Assembly (NCBI RefSeq): GCF_000745185.1
Contig: NZ_JQNJ01000001.1
Coordinates: forward strand, 1-64,000
DNA length: 64,000 bases
Direction of reading: 5' to 3'
Source of the DNA: Muricauda sp. MAR_2010_75
GTDB taxonomy: Bacteria; Bacteroidota; Bacteroidia; Flavobacteriales; Flavobacteriaceae
Shown: piece after piece, positions 8,308-17,261 of the stretch
Layout: every line of letters starts with the position of its first letter
Numbering within the stretch: the stretch's first letter is position 1
The notes under the pieces: generated by a model
The model's database searches: none
Seen by the model: only the letters and a program-made list of their open reading frames with translations
Told to the model about the DNA's origin: nothing
Made by a program: the position numbers and the translations under genes

Positions 8308-9317
8308 AAAACATTGCAGTAGTAGGATACGGAGTTATCGGGAAAAGAGTGGCCGATGCCATTAATGTACAAGATGATATGAGCCTTATTGGGGTTTGTG
8401 ATGTCATCAGCGATTGGCGCATACAAAATGCGGTGCGAAAAGGGTATGCAGTTTATGCGGCCACACCCGAAGCCGAAAAAGAAATGAAAGCAGCCAATAT
8501 TGCCATTGAAGGAAGTATGCAAGACATTTTAGAAAAAGTAGATCTTGTAGTGGACTGTACGCCAAAGAACATCGCCGCGAAAAATGTGGAAATATACAAA
8601 GGGCAAGGGATCAAGTTTATCGTACAGGGAGGTGAAAAACACAAGACCACAGGCCACTCCTTTAGTGCCGAGAACAATTATAGCACTGCGGTAAATCTAG
8701 ATGCTACCCGGGTGGTTTCCTGTAACACCACATCTATCTTAAGGACATTGACCGCTTTAAAAAAGGCAGATCTATTGGATTATGCACGGGGAACATTATT
8801 AAGAAGGGCGACCGACCCATGGGAAAGCCACTTGGGCGGCATCATGAACACCATGGTGCCGGAAAAGGACATCCCGAGCCATCAAGGTCCCGACGCGCAA
8901 AGTGTCGATCCGGATTTGGATGTCATTACTTCTGCGGTCAAAGTTCCCGAGACTTTGAGCCATATGCATTACTGGAACGTTAAGCTACGAAAAAAAGCCT
9001 CAAAGGAAGAGGTGTTGAACGCCCTCAAAACCTCAAGTAGAATCAAGTTCATTCACTATGATCAAGGCTTGGTCTCCAACAATACCATCAAAGAAATGTT
9101 TTTGGATATGGGTAGGCCTTGGGGCGATATGTACGAGGTGGCCCTATGGGAAGACATGCTCAAGGTTGTGGGCGATGAACTTTTTTATGCCTACGTGGTC
9201 GATAACCAAGCGATTGTAATCCCTGAGACCATTGATGCCATTCGGGCCCTCACGGGTATTGAGACCGATGCACACAGATCCATCGAAAAAACCAATGCAA
9301 GTTTAGGAATCGGATAA
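8304..9317 (+). CDS. Archaeal-type (type II) glyceraldehyde-3-phosphate dehydrogenase
   Basis: This is a 337-residue enzyme of the phosphorylating GAPDH class known mainly from archaea. It has an N-terminal Rossmann motif (NIAVVGYGVIGKRVADAI), the catalytic Cys140 in VVSCNTTSILR and the downstream DPWESHLGGIMNT loop. Bacterial GapA-type sequence (SNASCTTN) is absent. Type II enzymes accept NADP or NAD. The start overlaps the nhaA stop by 4 nt (ATGA), and the class I aldolase follows after 9 nt, so this is a two-gene glycolytic unit. The phyletic class suggests horizontal transfer. It is probably a second GAPDH of the cell; a housekeeping gapA is expected elsewhere but not in view. Confidence 0.88.
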   Translation: MKNIAVVGYGVIGKRVADAINVQDDMSLIGVCDVISDWRIQNAVRKGYAVYAATPEAEKEMKAANIAIEGSMQDILEKVDLVVDCTPKNIAAKNVEIYKGQGIKFIVQGGEKHKTTGHSFSAENNYSTAVNLDATRVVSCNTTSILRTLTALKKADLLDYARGTLLRRATDPWESHLGGIMNTMVPEKDIPSHQGPDAQSVDPDLDVITSAVKVPETLSHMHYWNVKLRKKASKEEVLNALKTSSRIKFIHYDQGLVSNNTIKEMFLDMGRPWGDMYEVALWEDMLKVVGDELFYAYVVDNQAIVIPETIDAIRALTGIETDAHRSIEKTNASLGIG

Positions 9318-9326
9318 AATTTCATT

Positions 9327-10388
9327 ATGAAAACTTATGATAACATAGTCGCGCATTTAGGGGACAAAGCATCTTTCTATTTAGATCATGTAAGCCAGAA
9401 GGTCACCAAAGATGAACTGCAGTTGCCCGATAAGAATATTGTGGACAACGTATTCGTCAATAGTAATCGAAATCAACAAGTACTCCGAAGCCTTTCGCAA
9501 TTATATGGCCATGGTAATCTGGGAGGTACGGGGTATCTCAGCATTTTACCGGTAGATCAGGGAATCGAGCACAGTGCCTTATTTTCTTTTTACAAGAACC
9601 CCGATTATTTTGATCCCGAGAACATTGTAAAGCTCGCCATCGAAGCCGGTTGCAACGGTGTGGCCTCCACTTTTGGGGTGTTGGGCCTTTGTTCTCGGAA
9701 ATATGCGCATAAAGTCCCCTTCATTGTCAAGATAAACCACAATGAATTATTGTCCTATCCCAACACTTATGACCAGAACCTGTTCGGAAAAGTCAGGGAA
9801 GCGTGGAACATGGGCGCGGTTGCAATCGGGGCTACCATTTATTTTGGGTCCCAGGAAAGCAATCGACAGATAAGGGAGATTGCGGAAGCCTTTGCCGAGG
9901 CCCATAGCCTTGGTATGGCCACAATTTTGTGGTGCTACACCCGCAACGATGCTTTCAAAACAGACAAAGAGGACTATCACACCGCCGCGGATTTAACGGG
10001 TCAGGCCAACCATTTAGGGGTAACGATACAGGCCGATATCATCAAACAGAAGTTGCCCACGACCAATTTTGGTTTCAAGAACCTGAAATTCGGCAAGTTT
10101 GATGATGCCATGTACGAAACACTGACCACGGAGCACCCCATAGATCTATGCCGGTTGCAGGTGGCCAATTGCTACATGGGCAAAATAGGTTTGATAAACT
10201 CAGGTGGCGGTTCACAAGGCGAGTCAGATATGTCGGATGCGGTCAGAACTGCGGTCATCAACAAAAGGGCAGGCGGAGCAGGATTGATCTTAGGGAGAAA
10301 GGCCTTTCAAAGACCTTTTAAGGACGGTGTGGAATTATTGCATGCCGTGCAGGGCGTTTACCTTGAAGAAAGAATAACAATAGCATAA
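9327..10388 (+). CDS. fbaB: Class I fructose-bisphosphate aldolase (FbaB type)
   Basis: This 353-residue DhnA/FbaB-family aldolase cleaves fructose-1,6-bisphosphate through a Schiff base and needs no metal. Family landmarks are [15 protein letters not shown] (about residues 71-85), [25 protein letters not shown], and a phosphate-binding end [20 protein letters not shown]. Length agrees with E. coli FbaB (about 350). Flavobacteria normally use class II aldolase, so a class I copy next to an archaeal-type GAPDH marks an acquired glycolysis module. It also works under metal-limiting or oxidising conditions (family knowledge). Confidence 0.9.
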   Translation: MKTYDNIVAHLGDKASFYLDHVSQKVTKDELQLPDKNIVDNVFVNSNRNQQVLRSLSQLYGHGNLGGTGYLSILPVDQGIEHSALFSFYKNPDYFDPENIVKLAIEAGCNGVASTFGVLGLCSRKYAHKVPFIVKINHNELLSYPNTYDQNLFGKVREAWNMGAVAIGATIYFGSQESNRQIREIAEAFAEAHSLGMATILWCYTRNDAFKTDKEDYHTAADLTGQANHLGVTIQADIIKQKLPTTNFGFKNLKFGKFDDAMYETLTTEHPIDLCRLQVANCYMGKIGLINSGGGSQGESDMSDAVRTAVINKRAGGAGLILGRKAFQRPFKDGVELLHAVQGVYLEERITIA

Positions 10389-10404
10389 GTCATCTGATAA
10401 AAGA

Positions 10405-11775
10405 ATGCTGGATACGGAAATAAAATCATTAAAATCATTAAACCACTACCTACAAAGGTTGGTTGAGAACCGGCTTTGGCTCAAAGTTATCATTGCTTTG
10501 TTTCTTGGTGTTGGAGTAGGCCTGTTGTTAAGTCCCCAAAACGGTTGGATCACCAAAAGCACCGCCGATGTTCTGGGGAATTGGCTGGCCCTGCCGGGCA
10601 TGCTCTTTTTGAAATTGGTCCAGATGATCATGATACCACTGATTGTGGCCTCCATCATCACCGGCATAGCGAGTAACGACAAGGAAAATCTGAAAAGATT
10701 GGGCGGGGGCGTACTCTTATATTTTATATCGACAACGATTATATCGGTAACCATAGGTACGGTTCTGGCCTTGATCTTTAGACCGGGAAAGTTTCTCCAC
10801 CAACAGGCGGAAGTCGATCATGCAAATGCTTTGGCCAATACGGACGAAAGTACGGAACTGTCGTTTGGAATAAACGATATACCGAATGTCATTACCGATC
10901 TACTGCCTGAAAACCCATTGGCCTCGATGGTCAGTGGTGAAATGTTGAGCATTGTGATTTTTACCATTATAATCGGGGTTGCCGTATTGTCGCTGCCTGA
11001 CGATTTGCTCAAACCTGTCAAGCTGCTCTTGGGTGCCGTACAGGAAATCTGCATGACCGTGGTCAAATGGGCCATGTTGTTGGTACCCATCGCAGTATTT
11101 GGTTTAATGGCGCAACTTACATCCAGTGTTGGTCTAAACTCCCTTTCAGGTTTGGGCTTTTATGTGCTCGTGGTACTGATAGGGTTATTCCTTTTGGTCG
11201 GTGTTTACCTGTTATTGGTAAGTCTATTGGGCCAGAGCAATCCGTTTAAATTTTTGAAAAAGATCACGGATGTTCAACTATTGGCATTCTCGACCACGAG
11301 TTCTGCCGCAGTAATGCCCCTTTCCTTAAAAACAGCGGAAGAAGAGCTCAAAGTGAACGGCTCCATCAGCAATTTCATTATTCCGATAGGGGCTACCGTG
11401 AACATGGATGGAACAGCACTTTACCAAACCATAACGACTTTGTTCATCGCTCAGGCTTATGGCCTTGAAATGGGCCTTCTGAATATTATTGTTGTCGTGG
11501 TCACCATAGTTGCCGCCTCCATCGGCACCCCTGCCATACCCGGTGGCGGTGTGGTGATTTTGGCTTCCGTTTTGTCAAGTGCCGGAATACCGGCTGAAGG
11601 CATTATCATAATTATAGGGGTGGAGCGCTTGCTCGGCATGTTCAGAACTGCGGTCAATGTTACCGGTGACCTAACGGCCTGTATGGTTTTCAACCGTTTT
11701 TATGGAGCAAGATCACAAGAAAGCAAAGAGGTAGATATAACTACAAATACACCATATTCCAATGTGAATGTTTAA
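10405..11775 (+). CDS. Dicarboxylate/amino acid:cation symporter (DAACS family)
   Basis: This 456-residue carrier is of the GltP/DctA fold. Landmarks are the first helix (LWLKVIIALFLGVGVGLLL), the serine-rich hairpin FSTTSSAAVMPLSLKTAEEE, the NMDGT motif (IPIGATVNMDGTALYQ) and the second hairpin PAIPGGGVVILASVLSSAGIP. It would import glutamate, aspartate or C4-dicarboxylates with Na+ or H+; the substrate cannot be read from the sequence. It starts 16 nt after the aldolase and its stop overlaps the following amylase start by 8 nt. The C-terminus carries an extra hydrophilic tail. Confidence 0.9.
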   Translation: MLDTEIKSLKSLNHYLQRLVENRLWLKVIIALFLGVGVGLLLSPQNGWITKSTADVLGNWLALPGMLFLKLVQMIMIPLIVASIITGIASNDKENLKRLGGGVLLYFISTTIISVTIGTVLALIFRPGKFLHQQAEVDHANALANTDESTELSFGINDIPNVITDLLPENPLASMVSGEMLSIVIFTIIIGVAVLSLPDDLLKPVKLLLGAVQEICMTVVKWAMLLVPIAVFGLMAQLTSSVGLNSLSGLGFYVLVVLIGLFLLVGVYLLLVSLLGQSNPFKFLKKITDVQLLAFSTTSSAAVMPLSLKTAEEELKVNGSISNFIIPIGATVNMDGTALYQTITTLFIAQAYGLEMGLLNIIVVVVTIVAASIGTPAIPGGGVVILASVLSSAGIPAEGIIIIIGVERLLGMFRTAVNVTGDLTACMVFNRFYGARSQESKEVDITTNTPYSNVNV

Positions 11776-13477
11776 AAACGAGATGATGTTAAAATCAATT
11801 GAGGAAATAGAACTTTCACCACGCCCAGACAAGAAATATTGGGTAAACTGCCATAGGGAATGGCGTGAGGAGATCATTTACTTTCTTATGGTTGACCGGT
11901 TTCATGATAGCAATGCACGGCACTCAAAGAATTTCGATATCCGGCACCCTGGTTTCGGGAATGAAGATCAATTGCGAAAGCCCTTTGGCGGTACTCTTAA
12001 GGGGATCATCAACAACATTGACTATATCAAAAACTTGGGCTGTACGGCCATCTGGCTAAGCCCCGTGTTTGAAAACAATCCAGAGTCCTACCATGGCTAT
12101 GCCATTCAGAATTATATGGATGTGGACAAACGCTTGGGCACAAAGAAAGACTTGGAAAAACTCGTTGACAAGGCACACGGGCTTGATATACGGGTCTTTT
12201 TGGATATCGTTCTGCATCATTCTGGCGATAATTGGTCCTATCCCTTTGATTACAGCTATTATTATTTCAAAGGAGAGCGTTTTCCGTTGGGTGATTGGCG
12301 AGAAAAGGACAGACCGATACCCCTTGAACTGAGAAATCCCGAAATGTATAACCGTAAAGGGCAGATCAAGAATTTCGATGCGTATCCCGAGACCCAGGAA
12401 GGCGACTTCTTTACCTTAAAAACATTTCGGAACGATGGTTCCCCCGCCAGTGAAGACTTACAGGAGCTACTGGCCAAAATCCATTGTTACTGGATACGTG
12501 AGGTGGATGTTGATGGTTTTCGTTTGGATGCTGTCAAACATATGAAAGGGCAGGATACCAGCCGTTTTTGTTCGAGGATTCGGGAATATGCTTACTCTTT
12601 GGGCAAAAGAAACTTTTTCCTGTTCGGTGAAATTATCGGCAACGATGAAATGAGCAATCCCTATATAGGCCCTAAAGTACTGCCTGAAGACCGTAACATC
12701 TATTATGGGCTTGATTCTATCTTAGATCACCCCCTGCACAGTGTCCTGGCGGAAGTGATAAAGGGCAATTCATCACCGAACCTATTGATACGGCGCTATG
12801 AAGAACTGCGAAAGAATGCCCTTCACCGTGGCGAGTATGGCGAATTTCTGGTGACCTATATCGACGACCACGACCAGGTTGGGATGGATTTTAAGCACCG
12901 CTTTGGCCACAATGCCGCTCCCGAGCAAATTGTTGCGGGCATGGGCTTTCTCATTTGTGCCCTTGGCGCTCCATGTATTTATTACGGTACCGAACAAGGT
13001 TTTGAGGGCAACGGTACTGATGATCGGTATATCAGGGAGGGCATGTTCAATCCCGATGATAAGGAGACCAACGTATTGAACCAAGGGTCATGGCTATTCA
13101 AGAGAATTTCGTTCTTGGCACATCTTAGGCAAAGGGAAGCCATTCTAAAATTCGGTAGAATGTATTTTAGGGAAACTTCAGAAAATGGGCTCGATTTTCG
13201 GTTTCCAGATTGTGAACAATGTCTTTTGGCATTTTCAAGGATCCTTTATCAGGGCGAGATACTTGTCGTCTATAATTCTTCTCCAAAGAATACCAAAGAA
13301 GGATACGTAACCATAGATAACGCTATCAACAAAGAAAATCTTCTAATGGAATGTATCTATGGGAACAAGAAAAAAGTCAAAATCGAAAAAAACACAGCTT
13401 TAGAAACCGATCGCCTTTTCATCAAGGTAAAACTAAGACCCATGGAGTTTTTGATCTTCAAGAACAATTGGGTGTAA
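11768..13477 (+). CDS. GH13 alpha-amylase family glycosidase, cytoplasmic
   Basis: The protein is 569 residues with no signal peptide. All catalytic signatures of clan GH-H are present: the beta-2/3 region IKNLGCTAIWLSPVFE, the nucleophile region DVDGFRLDAVKHM, the acid/base in FLFGEIIGNDE and the transition-state Asp in YIDDHDQVG. A C-terminal beta-domain ends PMEFLIFKNN. Lack of export and the neighbouring glucan phosphorylase suggest it trims intracellular glycogen or maltodextrins, or acts as a trehalose/sucrose-type enzyme of GH13. Exact specificity is not readable. Confidence 0.88.
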   Translation: MFKNEMMLKSIEEIELSPRPDKKYWVNCHREWREEIIYFLMVDRFHDSNARHSKNFDIRHPGFGNEDQLRKPFGGTLKGIINNIDYIKNLGCTAIWLSPVFENNPESYHGYAIQNYMDVDKRLGTKKDLEKLVDKAHGLDIRVFLDIVLHHSGDNWSYPFDYSYYYFKGERFPLGDWREKDRPIPLELRNPEMYNRKGQIKNFDAYPETQEGDFFTLKTFRNDGSPASEDLQELLAKIHCYWIREVDVDGFRLDAVKHMKGQDTSRFCSRIREYAYSLGKRNFFLFGEIIGNDEMSNPYIGPKVLPEDRNIYYGLDSILDHPLHSVLAEVIKGNSSPNLLIRRYEELRKNALHRGEYGEFLVTYIDDHDQVGMDFKHRFGHNAAPEQIVAGMGFLICALGAPCIYYGTEQGFEGNGTDDRYIREGMFNPDDKETNVLNQGSWLFKRISFLAHLRQREAILKFGRMYFRETSENGLDFRFPDCEQCLLAFSRILYQGEILVVYNSSPKNTKEGYVTIDNAINKENLLMECIYGNKKKVKIEKNTALETDRLFIKVKLRPMEFLIFKNNWV

Positions 13478-13508
13478 GAAAAAACGAGGTCGGGTTCGAC
13501 ATAGGATA

Positions 13509-14417
13509 ATGAAACATGCAATGATGAAAATAGCGAAAAAGACCTTTTGGGCAGTATTGGCGATTGTGGCACTCATCATGTCGGTAGCGGGATACCAATA
13601 CCTTACGGTCGCCGTAGCTCCTGAATATGATCCAGAAACCATGCCCTTGAACTATGAAATAGTGGGTTCGGGAGATAAAAACATGGTCTTGATCCATGGT
13701 CTGGCAGGTTCAAAAAACTATTGGAAAAGGGGTTTGGAACAAATTACCGGAACGCATAGACTTCTTTTGGTCGATTTGTTGGGCTTTGGCGACTCTCCCA
13801 AGCCCCAAAGCGAATATACCCTCGAAATTCAACTTACGGCCCTTGAAAAGGTCATCTCGGCAGAGGGGTTTGACAAAGGAGGGAGCCTTATTGTCGGTCA
13901 TTCCATGGGAGCCATAATATCGCTGGCATTATTCGAAAAACATCCTAACTGGTTTAAGGGAGCGACCGTAATCGGCTTTCCCGTCTTTGAAAGCAGGGAT
14001 CAATTTTTGGAACAGATGCCCGATGGTTCTTATTTTGATACGCTCGCCGTAGGCCGATATGGAAAATTGTTCTGTATGCTACACCCCTTATACATTGTTA
14101 AATGGTTCAAGCCCGAAAATCTGACCGATGACGTTTTTAAGGACTCAAAAAAACATACTTGGCAGAGCTATTACAATTCGTTGAACGAAGTAATTCTCAA
14201 CACAAATTTATTTGTACTTGCCAAAAACATACGTGACCGGAAGATCCTCTTTATCCAAGGCACAGTCGATAAATTGGCACCCTACGTAAATGTAGAGAAT
14301 TTTGCAAGTCTATTTACCAAGAGTAAGTTAATGCGTGTGGAGAATGGTGACCACCAACTCTTTCTAAAAGAGCCCTTTAAGGTTTGGAAAGCGATAAGCG
14401 ATTTTTTTGATCATTAA
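13509..14417 (+). CDS. Membrane-anchored alpha/beta hydrolase
   Basis: This 302-residue protein begins with a hydrophobic N-terminal segment (about residues 9-29, WAVLAIVALIMSV) that can act as signal anchor. The alpha/beta hydrolase core follows: oxyanion strand VLIHGLAGSKNYW, DLLGFGDSPKP, nucleophile elbow VGHSMGAII (Ser about 132) and a late His in ENGDHQLFL with an acid in QGTVDKLAPY. The substrate is unknown. Its start is 31 nt after the amylase stop and its end approaches the phosphorylase gene, so it is in the same transcript. Confidence 0.8.
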   Translation: MKHAMMKIAKKTFWAVLAIVALIMSVAGYQYLTVAVAPEYDPETMPLNYEIVGSGDKNMVLIHGLAGSKNYWKRGLEQITGTHRLLLVDLLGFGDSPKPQSEYTLEIQLTALEKVISAEGFDKGGSLIVGHSMGAIISLALFEKHPNWFKGATVIGFPVFESRDQFLEQMPDGSYFDTLAVGRYGKLFCMLHPLYIVKWFKPENLTDDVFKDSKKHTWQSYYNSLNEVILNTNLFVLAKNIRDRKILFIQGTVDKLAPYVNVENFASLFTKSKLMRVENGDHQLFLKEPFKVWKAISDFFDH

Positions 14418-14454
14418 CCGCAATGAACAATATTGGAAGAAATGTAAGGACAAA

Positions 14455-17001
14455 ATGAAAATGAAAGAACAAAAAAATCATATTGATCAACTCTACGGAT
14501 TGATACACACTGATGTCGAGGGAATCGATGACCTTTTGGAACTTGCCCTGAACATTCGCTGGTCATGGAACCATGCCTCGGATAAACTATGGCAACAATT
14601 AGACCCCGAACTTTGGAAACTTACCCAAAATCCATGGGTAATCTTGCAGACCGTTTCACGCGACCGGCTTGAGGGGCATTTGAACGATCCAGAATTCCGG
14701 GCGAAAATCAAAAGCCTTTTGAATGAGAACGAAAAAGCACTATCGGCCCCGAACTGGTTTCAACAAAACTATGCCAAGACCCAGCTTAAGTGTGTTGCCT
14801 ATTTCAGCATGGAGTATATGCTGAGCGAGGCACTGCCCATTTATGCAGGCGGCCTGGGCAACGTGGCCGGAGATCAGTTGAAATCGGCAAGTGACCTGGG
14901 CGTACCGGTCGTGGCCGTGGGGCTACTCTATGCCAAAGGGTATTTCCGTCAGGAAATCGACAAATTTGGCTCACAAAATGCCTTGTTCCCGCACAATGAC
15001 CCAGGGCAATTGCCCGTTACGCCCTTACGCCTACCCAACGGGGAGTGGCTTCGCATAAAGGTATCGTTGCCCGGTCACCCGCTATGGCTAAGGACATGGC
15101 AGGTACAGGTAGGAAGGTCAAAGCTATATCTATTGGATAGCAACGATGCCGCCAATTTGCCCCTCCATCGTGGTATTACCGACGAGCTATATGGAGGTGG
15201 CCCCGACCATCGCATAAAACAAGAGATTGTTCTGGGTATCGGGGGCTACAAATTACTTAAGGCCCTGAATATCCAGCCAGAAGTGTGCCATATGAACGAA
15301 GGCCATGCAGCCTTTCTCGTGCTGGAACGTGCCAGCGATTTTATGAAGATGAATGGAACTTCTTTTGAACGGGCACTTGCCGTTACCCGGGCAGGCAACC
15401 TGTTTACCACCCATACAGCGGTTGCTGCCGGTTTTGATCATTTCAGTCCAATGCTAATGGAACAGTTTCTTGGCCAATACGCCAAAAACGAATTGGGTAT
15501 CGATTTCAATGACCTGATGGCCTTGGGCAGGGCAGATTCCAATAATCATTGGGAGAGCTTCAACATGGCCTATCTGGCCATTCGCGGTAGCGGTGCGGTG
15601 AACGGCGTCAGTCGTTTACACGGCGAGGTTAGCAGAAATCTTTTTCGAAATCTCTTTAAGCGATGGCCGATACAAGAAATACCTGTTGGCCATGTCACCA
15701 ACGGGGTTCATATGCCCTCTTGGGATTCTGAATATGCGGACAAGGTATGGACAGCAGCCTGCGGAAAAGATCGCTGGCGGGGCGAACTCGATGACCATTC
15801 GGCACATATTTCTAAGCTATCCGACGGAAAACTTTGGGAGTTTAGGAACCAATCCAGAAATCGTCTTGTCGATTTTATAAGGGAAAGGTTTGAGAGACAG
15901 GCAATAGTCTCGGGCCTACCATCTGAAGTGGTCGAAATCGCCGACCAAGTTCTTGACCCGGACACATTGACCTTGGGCTTTGCCCGCCGGTTTGTGCCTT
16001 ACAAAAGACCGGATCTCTTATTGTACGATCCCGAACGTTTGGTCCGAATTCTGACCAATTCGGAACATCCGTTACAATTGGTTTTGGCCGGCAAAGCGCC
16101 CCCATTTGATGAAGCGGGAAAAGGGTTGATACAAAAGTGGGCGCAGTTCATCCAACAACATAATTTGTACAGGCATGTCCTTTTTCTAAGTGATTATGAC
16201 ATGCTGTTGACGGAAAATTTGGTCCAGGGCGTTGATGTATGGCTCAATACCCCGAGACGGCCCTGGGAAGCCAGTGGTACCAGTGGCATGAAAGTACTTG
16301 TAAACGGTGGCCTCAACTTATCGGAACTGGACGGTTGGTGGGCCGAGGCATTCACCCCAGAAGTGGGCTGGGCATTGGGTGATGGACAAGAACATGGTGA
16401 TGACCCTGCTTTGGATGCTGCCGAGGCGATAGCTTTATATGAAATTCTGGAGCAACAAATAGTACCCGAATTTTATTCACGTAACAAAAAAGGCATCCCT
16501 GAACAGTGGGTAGGGAGAATGCGAAAAAGTATGGCGACCCTAACGCCCCGTTTTTCGACCAATCGAACGGTAAGGGAGTACACAGAACAATTTTATCTGC
16601 CTGCAGCAGAAAAATACAAGAGGCGTGCGGCAAAAAAGGGAGCTGCTGGAAAAAGGATTTTAGACACGCAAAACGAACTTATGAAAAGATGGGATACCAT
16701 AAAATTCGGAAAAGTTCAGATTGAAAGTGAGCGCCATAAACATCATGTTAGAGCACCCATTTGGCTGAATGGTATTGACCCCAAGCATATTCAGGTAGAA
16801 CTTTTCGCAGAAGGTGTTAACGGCAAAACGCCCGAAAGAAACACGATGAAATTTGATTGGATGGGCGAAGAAGGGGAACATAACTTTTACGCACAGGTAA
16901 TTACTGACCGGCCAATTGATCACTACACGGTTCGTATTGCACCGAACTACGAAGGTGTATCCGTACCGTTGGAGAATAACTTGATATTATGGCAGCATTA
17001 A
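14455..17001 (+). CDS. glgP: Alpha-glucan phosphorylase (GT35) with DUF3417 domain
   Basis: This protein of about 848 residues phosphorolyses alpha-1,4-glucans to glucose-1-phosphate, giving hexose phosphate without spending ATP. An N-terminal DUF3417 (DLLELALNIRWSWNHASDKLW) marks the short/archaeal-type phosphorylase group. The PLP region is EASGTSGMKVLVNGGLNLSELDGWW, with YFSMEYMLSEALPIYAGGLGNVAGD in the N-terminal half. The frame is open back to a TTG at 14407 inside the hydrolase gene; ATG 14455 is preferred. With the GH13 enzyme and phosphofructokinase it forms a glycogen-to-lower-glycolysis line. Confidence 0.92.
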   Translation: MKMKEQKNHIDQLYGLIHTDVEGIDDLLELALNIRWSWNHASDKLWQQLDPELWKLTQNPWVILQTVSRDRLEGHLNDPEFRAKIKSLLNENEKALSAPNWFQQNYAKTQLKCVAYFSMEYMLSEALPIYAGGLGNVAGDQLKSASDLGVPVVAVGLLYAKGYFRQEIDKFGSQNALFPHNDPGQLPVTPLRLPNGEWLRIKVSLPGHPLWLRTWQVQVGRSKLYLLDSNDAANLPLHRGITDELYGGGPDHRIKQEIVLGIGGYKLLKALNIQPEVCHMNEGHAAFLVLERASDFMKMNGTSFERALAVTRAGNLFTTHTAVAAGFDHFSPMLMEQFLGQYAKNELGIDFNDLMALGRADSNNHWESFNMAYLAIRGSGAVNGVSRLHGEVSRNLFRNLFKRWPIQEIPVGHVTNGVHMPSWDSEYADKVWTAACGKDRWRGELDDHSAHISKLSDGKLWEFRNQSRNRLVDFIRERFERQAIVSGLPSEVVEIADQVLDPDTLTLGFARRFVPYKRPDLLLYDPERLVRILTNSEHPLQLVLAGKAPPFDEAGKGLIQKWAQFIQQHNLYRHVLFLSDYDMLLTENLVQGVDVWLNTPRRPWEASGTSGMKVLVNGGLNLSELDGWWAEAFTPEVGWALGDGQEHGDDPALDAAEAIALYEILEQQIVPEFYSRNKKGIPEQWVGRMRKSMATLTPRFSTNRTVREYTEQFYLPAAEKYKRRAAKKGAAGKRILDTQNELMKRWDTIKFGKVQIESERHKHHVRAPIWLNGIDPKHIQVELFAEGVNGKTPERNTMKFDWMGEEGEHNFYAQVITDRPIDHYTVRIAPNYEGVSVPLENNLILWQH

Positions 17002-17025
17002 ATCAAATTTCAAATAATCGGACAA

Positions 17026-17247
17026 ATGAAAACACTGGAATATCACGAAACCATATTAAAAAAAGTCAGCTTCGACAAGAGGTTGTTGAGGATGGAACTG
17101 AAAAAGGCGGTCCGCAATACCACGTCTTTCGAACAGCCGGCCCTTCTTGAATGGTGCGGAGAGCACCTTGGCGAGGAATACAAAAAGATGGCCGCCGAAT
17201 TTATGGAAAACAAGAGCTGTGCTTTTGAAGATAACGATAACCAATAA
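17026..17247 (+). CDS. Small conserved-looking protein, unknown function
   Basis: This 73-residue, charged, mainly helical protein begins MKTLEYHETILKKVSFDKRLLRMELKKAV and ends KSCAFEDNDNQ. It has two cysteines (in EWCGEH and KSCAF), and no membrane segment or known motif. It sits 24 nt after the glucan phosphorylase and 14 nt before the acetate-kinase-like gene, in the same direction and with similar codon use, which supports it being real. I do not recognise the family. A regulatory or assembly role for its neighbours is possible but unsupported. Confidence 0.6.
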   Translation: MKTLEYHETILKKVSFDKRLLRMELKKAVRNTTSFEQPALLEWCGEHLGEEYKKMAAEFMENKSCAFEDNDNQ

Positions 17248-17261
17248 AATCACAAGTTAAA

